Part shown: positions 8,415 to 17,235 of the stretch, in pieces | How positions within the stretch are numbered: position 1 is the stretch's first letter | Layout: each line of letters starts with the position of its first letter | Assembly: GCA_030452945.1 (NCBI GenBank) | Contig: JAKDLH010000005.1 | Span: forward strand, 1-36,528 | DNA from: Microlunatus sp. | GTDB lineage: Bacteria > Actinomycetota > Actinomycetes > Propionibacteriales > Propionibacteriaceae | Direction of reading: 5' to 3' | Length of the DNA: 36,528 bases | Made by a program: the position numbers and the translations under genes | The notes under the pieces: model-generated | What the model saw: only the letters and a program-made list of their open reading frames with translations | The model's database searches: none | Told to the model about the DNA's origin: nothing

Positions 8415-9248
8415 TCAGGGGTGGGCCAGCAGGCGCAGCAGCCGCTCGGCCTCGACCGCCACGTTGTCCCGGGCGGGACCGAGGTACTTGCGGGGATCGA
8501 CCAGCCGAGGTTGCTCGGTCAAGGTGGCGCGGACCGACGCCGTCAGCACCGCGTTCAGGTGGGTGCCGATGTTGATCTTGGTGAGTCCGGCCCGGACCGC
8601 CCGCACCAACTCGCCGTCGGGAACCCCCGACGAACCGTGCAGGACCAGCGGCACCTCGACCGCGCCGGCCAGCCTCCCGACCAGCTCGAGGTCGAGCTTG
8701 GTGGTCCGCTCGGTCATCGCGTGCGAGCTACCGACCGCAACCGCGAGGGCGTCAACCTTGGTGTCAGCGACAAAGCTGACCGCCTCATCAGGCCGGGTTC
8801 GTGCGGTCGCCGAGTGCACCCCGTTCTTGCCGCCGACCTCACCCAGCTCGGCCTCCACGTCGACGCCGCGCTGATGGCAGTAGCGGACCACGTCCGCGGT
8901 CACCGCGACATTCTCCTCGTACGGCCTGCGCGAGCCGTCGAACATCACCGATGTGGCCCCCAAGGTGAGCCCGGCTCGCACCAGATCGACATCGGTGACG
9001 TGGTCGAGATGAACCACAACCGGCACGTCGGCGTTGCGGGCCAGCGCCACCGTCGCGATCACGATCGGCTTCAGGCTGCGGTGATAGAGGACCGCGTTCT
9101 CCGAGACCTGCAGAACCACCGGCAGCTCCGCGGCCTCGGCCGCCCAGACCAGCGCCTCGGCGTGCTCCAGGCAGATCACGTTGAACGCTCCGACACCGGT
9201 GCCGGCGGCGGCCGCCGGCTCCAGCACTTCCCGTAGTCCAGCCAGCAT
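8415..9248 (-). CDS. Class II fructose/tagatose-bisphosphate aldolase (KbaY/GatY-like)
   Basis: A 277-residue zinc aldolase. H80-L-D82-H83 provides the catalytic Asp and a zinc His; E132/E134 lie in EAELGEVGG; the other zinc histidines are H176 (VGSSHAM) and H204 (VLHGSSG). The short length is that of the tagatose-1,6-bisphosphate group (KbaY, GatY, AgaY) rather than the longer glycolytic FbaA. It would cleave a ketose-1,6-bisphosphate to glyceraldehyde-3-P and dihydroxyacetone-P. It is the last gene of a tight four-gene run, with its ATG 3 bp after the nagA stop. The context (deacetylase, kinase, SIS) points to amino-sugar catabolism, most like the N-acetylgalactosamine route. A tagatose-6-P kinase is not in the window. 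Confidence 0.85.
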   Translation of the reverse strand: MLAGLREVLEPAAAAGTGVGAFNVICLEHAEALVWAAEAAELPVVLQVSENAVLYHRSLKPIVIATVALARNADVPVVVHLDHVTDVDLVRAGLTLGATSVMFDGSRRPYEENVAVTADVVRYCHQRGVDVEAELGEVGGKNGVHSATARTRPDEAVSFVADTKVDALAVAVGSSHAMTERTTKLDLELVGRLAGAVEVPLVLHGSSGVPDGELVRAVRAGLTKINIGTHLNAVLTASVRATLTEQPRLVDPRKYLGPARDNVAVEAERLLRLLAHP

Positions 9249-9251
9249 CGC

Positions 9252-10430
9252 TCATCCCTCCGTTGCGCGGGAGGCGACCCAGCTGCCGGACTGCATCACG
9301 CGCTGCAACCGTCCCCGATCATTCACCACACACAGGTCAGCCCGTCGGCCGGGCCTGACCTCGCCGACCTCGTCCAGCTTGTGCCACCGAGCAGGCGTGG
9401 TGGCCGCCATCGCGGCCACCCGCTCGATGGGCTGTCCGAGATCGACCAGGCGAGCGAAGGCCGCGTCCATGGTGAGCGTGGAGCCGGCGATCGAGCCCAA
9501 ACTGCCGTCGGACTCCAGCAGCCGGGCCTGGGCGTCGCGGACCGCGACCCGCAGCCCACCCAGCACGAAGTCGCCGTCGGGCATCCCGGCGGCCGCCATC
9601 GCGTCGGTCACCAGCGAGACCCGGTCGGCGCCGGCGGCCGCCACCGCCACCGCGATCACCTGGGGATGGAGATGGAAACCGTCGGCGATGAGTTCGATCA
9701 TCGCCCGAGGGTCGGACAGCAGCCGCGGGACAGGGCCCGGCTCACGATGGTGGAGACCGGGCATGGCGTTGAACAGGTGGGTCACGACCGTGACGCCGGC
9801 GTCGAGTGCTGCCGCGGTCTGGCTGTCGTCGGCGTCGGTATGGCCAATCGCGGCGATCACCCCACGAGCCACCATCGCCTCGATCGCGGCCAATCCGCCG
9901 GGACGCTCGGGGGCGAGGGTGATCATCTCCACCACTCCGCCGGCGCGGTCGATCAGACCGGTGACCACGGCGGGATCGGGGTCGCGGAGCAGGGCCGGGT
10001 CGTGGGCGCCCCGGTGATGGGAAGACAGGAACGGACCCTCGAGGTGGATCCCGGCGAACTCGCCGGTTGCGACCAGCGGTCGCAGCGTCTCGATCTGGGC
10101 CGCCAAGGTGTCCAGGTCGGCGCTCACCAGGCTGGCGATGGCGGTGGTCGTGCCGTGTTCACGGTGAAACTGGCGCGCCTTCCGAGCCTCATCGGCCTCG
10201 GTGGTGGCGTAGGTGGCACCACCGCCGCCGTGGCAGTGGGTGTCGACGAAGCCGGGCACGACCCAACCGTCGATCCGCTCGGCGTCCCCTGCCGCGTGGA
10301 CGGTGTCGTCGGTGGCGGTCTCCACGGCGGTGATCATCGGGCCTTCGATCACCAGTACGGCGTCGTCGAGCACCCCGGAGGCGGTGACCAGGCGACGGCA
10401 GCGCAACCGCAGCGGTGTGCCGGCGATCAT
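9252..10430 (-). CDS. nagA: N-acetylhexosamine-6-phosphate deacetylase (NagA/AgaA type)
   Basis: The 392-residue amidohydrolase removes the acetyl group from GlcNAc-6-P or GalNAc-6-P. It shows H65-x-H67 (VDTHCHG), E131 (HLEGPF), H197 (IGHTDAD), H218 (VTHLFNAMPG) and the catalytic D276 (VTDAMAA), all as in NagA. ATG at 10430 is chosen because its first base overlaps the last base of the ROK kinase stop (TGATG), the sign of translational coupling; the frame stays open upstream only as a shadow of that gene. Which epimer it takes is not decided by the sequence, but the aldolase next door favours GalNAc-type flux. Confidence 0.9.
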   Translation of the reverse strand: MIAGTPLRLRCRRLVTASGVLDDAVLVIEGPMITAVETATDDTVHAAGDAERIDGWVVPGFVDTHCHGGGGATYATTEADEARKARQFHREHGTTTAIASLVSADLDTLAAQIETLRPLVATGEFAGIHLEGPFLSSHHRGAHDPALLRDPDPAVVTGLIDRAGGVVEMITLAPERPGGLAAIEAMVARGVIAAIGHTDADDSQTAAALDAGVTVVTHLFNAMPGLHHREPGPVPRLLSDPRAMIELIADGFHLHPQVIAVAVAAAGADRVSLVTDAMAAAGMPDGDFVLGGLRVAVRDAQARLLESDGSLGSIAGSTLTMDAAFARLVDLGQPIERVAAMAATTPARWHKLDEVGEVRPGRRADLCVVNDRGRLQRVMQSGSWVASRATEG

Positions 10431-11362
10431 CAGCGACCTTCCCTCAGATGGTGGTCCCAGCCCAGCAGACCGGCACCGCGGACACCGGCGTCGGAGCCGA
10501 GCGTGCCGATCGCCAACCGGGGACGGCGGTGGAAGGAGAGCCGGTCCTCCAGTGCCTGCTGAACCTCGGGCAGGATCAGATCGGCCGCGCCGGACAGACC
10601 GCCGCCAATGATCACGACCTCCGGAGCGAGGAGGACGACGTAGGCGGCCAGGGCCTCGGCCAGGCCGGCGTTGGCCACGGCGAACGCCTGCAGGGCCGCC
10701 TGGTCGCCGCGGCGCGCCAGCTCGGCGACCTCGTACGCGCTCCGGCCAACACCGCAGGTGTGCTGGTAGCTGCGCGCGACACCCGCGGCCGAGGCCACCG
10801 TCTCCAGGCACCCGTAGGCCCCGCAGGCGCAGTGCTGATCGGCTACCGAGACGTGCAGGTGCCCAATCTCCCCGGCGTAGCCGCCAACCTGGAGCATCCG
10901 GCCGTCCACCACCGAGGCCCCGGCGATGCCGGTGCCGAGGGCCAGGAACAGCAGGTCGTCGACCCCGGCCGCCTCTCCCAGCCGCCACTCCGCGAGACCT
11001 CCGGCCCGGACGTCGTGACCGATCCCGCCCGGCAGGCCGGTCTCGATGTCCAGGACCTGACCCAGCGGGATGTTCCGCCAGCCCACGTTCGGGGCCACTC
11101 GGACGGAACGGGCCGCCATGTCGATGATGCCCGGCACGACCACCCCGTACCCGACCACGTGCAGGTCGGAACGGGTTTCGGCGGTCTGGAGGATCAGGCC
11201 GGCCAGCCACTCCGGCGGCACGACTCCGTGCTCATCCCGCAGGGTGTCGACTCGGTGAATATCGCTGGCGGTGCCGTCCCTGGCCACGTACGCGATCTTG
11301 GTGAGCGTCCCGCCCAGATCGACCGCGACCACCGCCTCGGCGGCTGAAGCACGGCTGTTCAT
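10430..11362 (-). CDS. ROK-family sugar kinase
   Basis: The 310-residue protein has the ATP-binding DLGGTLTK motif near the N-terminus, the glycine-rich LALGTGIAGASVVDG loop, and the ROK zinc motif GEIGHLHV...CACGAYGCLE (H and three Cys). The catalytic Asp is expected in GHDVRAGGLAEW, where most ROK kinases have NDANAAALAE; the Asp is kept but the surrounding Asn/Ala residues differ. It probably phosphorylates an N-acetylated amino sugar at C6 before the deacetylase acts; a regulator role is unlikely because no HTH is present. It overlaps nagA by one base and follows the SIS gene by 2 bp. Confidence 0.87.
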   Translation of the reverse strand: MNSRASAAEAVVAVDLGGTLTKIAYVARDGTASDIHRVDTLRDEHGVVPPEWLAGLILQTAETRSDLHVVGYGVVVPGIIDMAARSVRVAPNVGWRNIPLGQVLDIETGLPGGIGHDVRAGGLAEWRLGEAAGVDDLLFLALGTGIAGASVVDGRMLQVGGYAGEIGHLHVSVADQHCACGAYGCLETVASAAGVARSYQHTCGVGRSAYEVAELARRGDQAALQAFAVANAGLAEALAAYVVLLAPEVVIIGGGLSGAADLILPEVQQALEDRLSFHRRPRLAIGTLGSDAGVRGAGLLGWDHHLREGR

Positions 11363-11364
11363 CG

Positions 11365-12243
11365 TCAGGAGGGAAGTACGACCGAGCGACTGAGGTTACG
11401 CGGTGCGTCCGGGTCCAGCCCCAACGCCAACGCCCGGGCGACGGCGACCCGCTGGACGGTGACCAACTGGACCATTGGATCGCGGTCGTCGCTGATCCAG
11501 GAGGCCCCGGTGGCGGTCACGTCGTCGGCCAGTCCGCTCGGCGGATCGCCGAGCATCCAGACCGTACGACCGGGCGCCGCGATCGAAATGGGTCCGTGCC
11601 GGTAGTCCATCGCCGGGTAGGACTCCGCCCAGCTGGACGAGGTCTCGCGGAACTTCAAAGCGGCCTCGTGGGCCAGTCCCACGGTCCAAGCACGGCCCAG
11701 GAAAGTGCTCTGCTCCGCCGCCGCCCACGCTGGCTCCAGTGGCGCGGCAACAGCAGCCGCGGCCGCATCGGCGAGCCCGCCGGTATCACCGCGCCACGCA
11801 GCTCGGAAGAGCATCAGTGCGCTGGTCGCGAACCGGGTCTGCACCACCGATCGCTCGTCGGCGAAGGACAGATCGATGGCCTCGTCGGCGAGGTCTGGAG
11901 CTGGAGTGTCCAGATCACCCAGCACCACGGTGGTCGCCACGTCACCGTTGACCCGCCGTAACACCTCGAGCACTTCCGAGGTGGTTCCAGACCTGGTCAA
12001 GGCGATGATGCGGTCATACTGGCGACCGGTGGGCATCTCCGAGGCGGTGAACGCGTCCGTCTCTCCCAGCCCGGCGGTCTCCCGCCAGGACGCGGCGGCC
12101 TGGCCGACGAACCAGGACGTGCCGCAGCCGATCAGGGCGATCCGCTCCCCGGCCGCGCCGAGCGACGCGGTCTCGGTGCCAACCGCGGCGGCCCTCTGCC
12201 AGGAGTCAGGCTGAGAGGCGATCTCCTCTTCGACGAACGTCAT
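11365..12243 (-). CDS. SIS-domain sugar-phosphate isomerase/deaminase (AgaS/GlmS-C-like)
   Basis: This 292-residue protein has two SIS folds. The first shows IALIGCGTSWFVGQAAA and ALTRSGTTSEVLEVLR, the phosphosugar-binding Ser/Thr loop. The second has GRAWTVGLAHEAALKFRETS, typical of the isomerase half of GlmS and of AgaS deaminases. It lacks the glutaminase domain, so it is not a full GlmS. With the other three genes it likely deaminates and isomerises galactosamine-6-P or glucosamine-6-P. ATG at 12243 is supported by GGGGAG 4-5 nt upstream and by MTFVEEEI, a common beginning; an in-frame ATG 42 bp earlier has no ribosome site. It is the first gene of the operon. Confidence 0.85.
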   Translation of the reverse strand: MTFVEEEIASQPDSWQRAAAVGTETASLGAAGERIALIGCGTSWFVGQAAASWRETAGLGETDAFTASEMPTGRQYDRIIALTRSGTTSEVLEVLRRVNGDVATTVVLGDLDTPAPDLADEAIDLSFADERSVVQTRFATSALMLFRAAWRGDTGGLADAAAAAVAAPLEPAWAAAEQSTFLGRAWTVGLAHEAALKFRETSSSWAESYPAMDYRHGPISIAAPGRTVWMLGDPPSGLADDVTATGASWISDDRDPMVQLVTVQRVAVARALALGLDPDAPRNLSRSVVLPS

Positions 12244-12406
12244 TCTGCTCCCCAGGTGTCTCAGATTTGTTCGTGTCTCCGCCAATACGCGGTTCTGAAC
12301 ATATCAAGTACCCGTCACTCGGGCCGAGCGTCGGTCGGCTCTGTTGAACCGGCGGTGACCGAAGACAGGATCGACGGTGCGCCGTCGGCTGCGGTGGAAA
12401 TTACCG

Positions 12407-12435
12407 TTGACCAGACCGACGACCGCGCCTACCTT
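12407..12435 (+). promoter_or_regulatory. Sigma-A type promoter for the mini-ORF transcript
   Basis: TTGACC (12407-12412) and TACCTT (12430-12435) are separated by exactly 17 bp. Transcription would start near 12442, 5-6 nt before the long ribosome-binding sequence. This is the best-matching promoter I see on the plus strand in this part of the window. Confidence 0.65.
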
Positions 12436-12446
12436 TGTGCCTACAC

Positions 12447-12463
12447 AGGAAGGGAGGTGGTCC
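12447..12463 (+). promoter_or_regulatory. Extended Shine-Dalgarno sequence
   Basis: AGGAAGGGAGGTGGTCC nearly equals the full complement of the 16S rRNA 3' end (AGAAAGGAGGTGATCC), with G-U pairs allowed. Normal genes in this window match only 4-6 bases. It ends 5 nt before the ATG of the mini-ORF. Confidence 0.75.
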
Positions 12464-12468
12464 AGCGA

Positions 12469-12507
12469 ATGATTGACTTTTGGACTTGTGAGGTGGCGGC
12501 CAGCTAG
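12469..12507 (+). CDS. 12-residue mini-ORF (MIDFWTCEVAAS)
   Basis: A start ATG follows the extended Shine-Dalgarno and a clear promoter, giving the peptide MIDFWTCEVAAS and a TAG stop. The frame is open upstream but ribosome loading should begin at 12469. A short hairpin, GCGGC-cagcta-GCCGC, spans the stop codon (12496-12511). The peptide has no known domain. It could be a leader peptide, or the ORF could serve to park a ribosome on the RNA. It points toward acVLRF1, whose start is 211 bp downstream. I have a vague memory of similar mini-ORFs in other actinobacteria but cannot check it. Confidence 0.55.
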   Translation: MIDFWTCEVAAS

Positions 12508-12568
12508 CCGCTGCGCGACCTGTGAGTGTTCGGTCGACAGCGACCGGCTAATCCACAGCCAACACCCG

Positions 12569-12651
12569 AACCCGCGAACGTCGGCCTCGTCCCCCGACCG
12601 TGGGCGGCACTGAGTCATCCGACTCACCGCCGTCACGACCGTTCGCGGGTT
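12569..12651 (+). ncRNA. Candidate structured RNA element upstream of acVLRF1
   Basis: AACCCGCGAACG (12569-12580) pairs perfectly with CGTTCGCGGGTT (12640-12651), and the stem can extend by a G-U and a C-G pair. Inside lies a second long hairpin: CGTG-GGCGG-(CAC)-TGAGTC-atcc-GACTCA-CCGCC-(GT)-CACG (12599-12637, 15 pairs). A small stem TCGG/CCGA lies at 12581-12597. Nearly every base is paired, forming a three-way junction. No T-run follows the outer stem, so it is not a standard terminator. Another hairpin, CGGTC-gacagc-GACCG (12531-12546), lies between it and the mini-ORF. Confidence 0.55.
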
Positions 12652-12706
12652 TGTCGCGTTCGAGGACGGGCTACTCGCCCCGGCCGATCAGCACGCCAGC
12701 TGCCGG

Positions 12707-12712
12707 TAGCCT
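12707..12712 (+). promoter_or_regulatory. -10 hexamer for a leaderless acVLRF1 transcript
   Basis: TAGCCT lies 6 nt before the ATG at 12719, the spacing of leaderless actinobacterial genes. There is no good -35 or ribosome site. Confidence 0.5.
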
Positions 12713-12718
12713 CGCGCC

Positions 12719-13387
12719 ATGTCCGCCGCCGGCCGCACCGTCGAGGTGGAGATCGACCGCCTGTCCGGATGGGTACACCGCTTCGGCGCCCGCCACGGTG
12801 ACCTCTCGGTGGATCTGGCGGCGGACAACGAGGCCGCCGAACGACTGGTGATCACCGCCGCGGACGGTGCCGGGGCGAGCATCGCCGTCCCGTACGGACC
12901 GTTGCCGGCATCATCCAGCCGCGATGCCGACGCGTTGGTGCACGCACTGCACCGCCACGTCGACCGCACTCGTACGGTCGGTGTGCTGCTCGTGCGGCGC
13001 GGCGGCTGGGCGGCCGGTGTGGTCCACGACGGCCGGCTGGTCAGTGCCGCCGTCGGCTCCGGCTACGTGCAGGGTCGGACCAAGGCCGGCGGCTGGTCGC
13101 AGCAGCGGTACGCCCGTCGGCGCCAGCAGCAGGCACAGCAGGTCTACCGGCGCGCGACCGACGGCGCGGTCGAGGTGTTGCTGCCCCACCGGAACACTTT
13201 GGATGCGCTCGTCACCGGCGGCGATCGGACCGGCGTGGCCACGGTCCTCGGCGATCCCCGGCTGGGCGGGCTGGCCGGCCTGGTCGAGTCCCGGTTCCTG
13301 GCGGTGGCCGACCCCAGACGCACGGTGCTCGACGACGTGGTCCGCCGGCTCCGAACCGTCGTGGTCACTTTGGATGACCTGGCCTGA
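12719..13387 (+). CDS. acVLRF1, actinobacterial Vms1-like peptidyl-tRNA hydrolase
   Basis: The 222-residue protein carries the release-factor-like loop GSGYVQGRTKAGGWSQQRYA at 113-132, followed by an Arg/Gln-rich helix (RRRQQQAQQVYRR). This is the signature of the VLRF1 family, in which a conserved Gln helps to release the nascent chain from peptidyl-tRNA on stalled or split ribosomes (ribosome-associated quality control). An N-terminal region (1-90) holds the usual acidic strand-rich part. Length fits the family. The ATG at 12719 follows a TAGCCT hexamer, so translation is probably leaderless, although a longer transcript from 12442 could also reach it. It ends 15 bp from the tail of pdxH. 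Confidence 0.85.
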   Translation: MSAAGRTVEVEIDRLSGWVHRFGARHGDLSVDLAADNEAAERLVITAADGAGASIAVPYGPLPASSSRDADALVHALHRHVDRTRTVGVLLVRRGGWAAGVVHDGRLVSAAVGSGYVQGRTKAGGWSQQRYARRRQQQAQQVYRRATDGAVEVLLPHRNTLDALVTGGDRTGVATVLGDPRLGGLAGLVESRFLAVADPRRTVLDDVVRRLRTVVVTLDDLA

Positions 13388-13402
13388 ATGAGGCCCGGCG
13401 GA

Positions 13403-15230
<1,828 letters not shown>

Positions 15231-15243
15231 GCCGATCGGCGGG

Positions 15244-16290
15244 TCAGGTCCGGCGGACCAGGGCGACGACGACGCCAGCCACCACCGCGACCGCGGCGGC
15301 GATGCCGAGGGCGGCCAGCGTGCCTTGCCGACTAGCGGTGGCCGACGGTTGGGCTTCGGGCGGCAGATCGTCGTCGTTCGCGCCGGTGTCCTGGGGCGAC
15401 GGCGCGGTCGACGCTGCCGGGGTCGCCGGCGCCGATTCGCCGGCCGCTGGCGTGGGCACGTCCTCCGTCGTGGTCGGCACGTCGATTCGGAGGACGTCGG
15501 ACCGCTTGCCCTCGCTGCCGATCAGCAGTGCCTGGCCGTCCAGCGTGGTCGTCAGCGACTCCCCCTGCTGCTGCAGGGGGGTGGCGGCGCGAGCGAGCAC
15601 TTGATAGGTCCGCGGATCGAGGATCTCCACCGCGACGTAGGTCCGCAGGGCGATCCGACCGTCGGGCAGGAACGTCCCGTCGGTGACAAAGCCCGGTGCG
15701 TCCCCCACCCGCTCTAATCGGTTGATCGCCAACCGCGACGGTTTCGTCGGCGCCGCGTAGATGCCTGCGCCGACACCCTTGGTGACAATGAACAGGCGGC
15801 CCTTGGCGTCGACCAAGAGTGTTTCGGCGTCGTGCGGGCCGTCGGGATAGACGAAGTCGTATGCCTTGTAGACCACCGCTTGTTCGTCTGGGGCTGGGTC
15901 GTCGAAGAAGTAGACGGTGACCATCTTGCGCCGCTCGCGGTTGTCGCCGATGTCGGCGACGTAGAGCCGGCCCTGGTGGAAGGCAACTGCCTCGACGTCG
16001 ACCGGTTCGGTGCGGAACCGCAGGGTTCCCTCGGTCGTGCCTTGCTCGTCCAGCGCGTACGCGATGCCGGAGTCGCCGGAATCGTTGACCGTCCAGTACC
16101 GGTTGTGGTCGCGATCGGTGGCCAGACCGGAGGACTCGGTGATCCGCGGATCGGCGATGGTGAACTCGACAGTCTCCGCTGCCGCCGGTAGGACCGCCGA
16201 CCAGCCGATCAGCACGGCAGCCACGATCCCGCCGATGGCCGCGAGCGAGCCGCGCCGAACCCCGGACCGGAGTCTGACCGGCTGGTCCAT
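15244..16290 (-). CDS. Secreted, membrane-anchored beta-propeller-like protein
   Basis: The 348-residue protein starts with a signal peptide (basic RLRSGVRRG, hydrophobic stretch, cleavage near AAA-ET). The body (40-270) has repeated short beta segments such as SSGLATDRDHNRYWTVNDSG, LYVADIGDNRERR and FIVTKGVGAGIY, resembling a six- or seven-bladed propeller of the SdiA-regulated/esterase-like type. A low-complexity Thr/Pro/Ala linker (about 275-320) leads to a C-terminal membrane helix ending VRRT. It is thus extracellular, tethered by its C-terminus. Ligand or activity is unknown. GTG/ATG choice: ATG 16290 has GGGGA 7-8 nt upstream. Confidence 0.75.
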   Translation of the reverse strand: MDQPVRLRSGVRRGSLAAIGGIVAAVLIGWSAVLPAAAETVEFTIADPRITESSGLATDRDHNRYWTVNDSGDSGIAYALDEQGTTEGTLRFRTEPVDVEAVAFHQGRLYVADIGDNRERRKMVTVYFFDDPAPDEQAVVYKAYDFVYPDGPHDAETLLVDAKGRLFIVTKGVGAGIYAAPTKPSRLAINRLERVGDAPGFVTDGTFLPDGRIALRTYVAVEILDPRTYQVLARAATPLQQQGESLTTTLDGQALLIGSEGKRSDVLRIDVPTTTEDVPTPAAGESAPATPAASTAPSPQDTGANDDDLPPEAQPSATASRQGTLAALGIAAAVAVVAGVVVALVRRT

Positions 16291-16379
16291 GCACCATCCC
16301 CTTCCCGGGCGGCCTCCGCGGTGACGAATGTGCCAGGTGTTGCCCAAGGGAGCGTACGCGATCGGGCCCGGGAAATCGG

Positions 16380-16478
16380 TCAGATCAGAAAGCGCTGCCA
16401 CAGCGCCGCGACGATCACGACCACCAACAATCCGACGAGCACACCGGAGACGATCAGCCGGCGCGCGCGGGGATTCAC
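16380..16478 (-). CDS. 32-residue single-span membrane protein
   Basis: The frame reads VNPRARRLIVSGVLVG then LLVVVIVAALWQRFLI and stops at TGA (16382-16380). It has a basic N-terminus followed by one hydrophobic helix. A TATCCT hexamer lies 6 nt before the GTG, so it is very likely a leaderless gene. Tiny proteins of this build (basic head plus one helix) occur widely in actinobacteria without known function. It lies between two genes on opposite strands and shares a short promoter region with the next gene. Confidence 0.65.
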   Translation of the reverse strand: MNPRARRLIVSGVLVGLLVVVIVAALWQRFLI

Positions 16479-16484
16479 CCGGCC

Positions 16485-16490
16485 AGGATA
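16485..16490 (-). promoter_or_regulatory. -10 hexamer, leaderless small membrane protein
   Basis: TATCCT on the minus strand, 6 nt from the GTG at 16478. Confidence 0.5.
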
Positions 16491-16514
16491 GGAGCCCGGA
16501 TGTGGTGCGGCCGA

Positions 16515-16520
16515 TACCGT
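16515..16520 (+). promoter_or_regulatory. -10 hexamer, leaderless gene at 16528
   Basis: TACCGT lies 7 nt before the ATG at 16528 and fixes that codon as the likely start rather than the GTG at 16519, which overlaps the hexamer. Confidence 0.45.
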
Positions 16521-16527
16521 GTCTGTC

Positions 16528-17181
16528 ATGGGAGAGCTGCGCCTCTACGCGATCGGCATCGAGGAGATGCGCGGGATCATCGGCGCCGGTAATCAAACCC
16601 CGGAGCTGCGGGCAGCGGCCGACCGAGCGTTCGCGCCGGCGGTGTCGCCGAAGCCGCGCGGGCTGATCGCCAAGCTGGGGCCGCTCTTCAAACGGCCGCC
16701 GGACGCGCCGGTGCTCTCCCCCACCGATCCGGAGCCGCTGGACGTCGACGCGCTCCTCGCCGGGGCCTACATCTCGCCCGAGCGGACGGGAGCGAGTTGG
16801 CGGGTGCTGGAGGCGCTCACGCAGTACCGGTGCTGGGGATCGACCCGGATGCCGCTGACACTCCAGTCGCTCGACGAGCTCGACTTCGCTCTGGCCCGCG
16901 GCGGCGTGGCCGCCGCGGTCGGTCTCGGACATCTGCTGGCGTCCAACACCGATGTTCGGTTGATCCCGGTCCCCGGGCTGACGGTGGGTTGGCACCGGCA
17001 CGACAAGGCGCTGGCCATGGCCGGCGCGTATCGGGCGGCGATGCCGCAGATCAAGTCCGAGGAGCAACGCGAGCTGGTCTCGGCGCTGGCCACGTGGCTG
17101 GACGGGTTCATCCCCTGGTCGCAGGTGGCGGCTGATCTGGGCCGTCCCGTACCGGACCTGGTCGGGTTCTGGGCGAGCTGA
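16528..17181 (+). CDS. Conserved hypothetical protein (possibly DUF7691-like)
   Basis: I do not recognise this 217-residue protein with certainty. It begins MGELRLYAIGIEEMRGIIGA, has a Pro-rich region (about 45-75), then DVDALLAGAYISPERTGASW and a helical C-terminal half with WGSTRMPLTLQSLDELDF. It is soluble and has no signal or membrane helix. The pattern of a short N-terminal YAI segment and a later 'W..L' helix recalls small actinobacterial DUF proteins. It is monocistronic and convergent with pyc, with the 51-bp repeat array between them. Confidence 0.6.
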   Translation: MGELRLYAIGIEEMRGIIGAGNQTPELRAAADRAFAPAVSPKPRGLIAKLGPLFKRPPDAPVLSPTDPEPLDVDALLAGAYISPERTGASWRVLEALTQYRCWGSTRMPLTLQSLDELDFALARGGVAAAVGLGHLLASNTDVRLIPVPGLTVGWHRHDKALAMAGAYRAAMPQIKSEEQRELVSALATWLDGFIPWSQVAADLGRPVPDLVGFWAS

Positions 17182-17235
17182 CTTCTTCTCGCGAGTTGCC
17201 GGGCCGCGGCTGGTTCAGTCCGGTCTCATGAACCC

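Noticed and set aside
9252-11210. 652-residue version of NagA
   Set aside because: The first 260 residues are a shadow of the ROK kinase; the coupled ATG at 10430 gives the family length.
12455-12475. DasR-like operator half-site (GCTGGACCACCT on the minus strand) for the amino-sugar operon
   Set aside because: Only one half matches the dre consensus, it is about 220 bp upstream, and the bases belong to the extended Shine-Dalgarno sequence.
12256-12507. 83-residue plus-strand protein
   Set aside because: Only the last 12 codons have a start, promoter and SD; the upstream part has no coding signal and overlaps the SIS operon leader.
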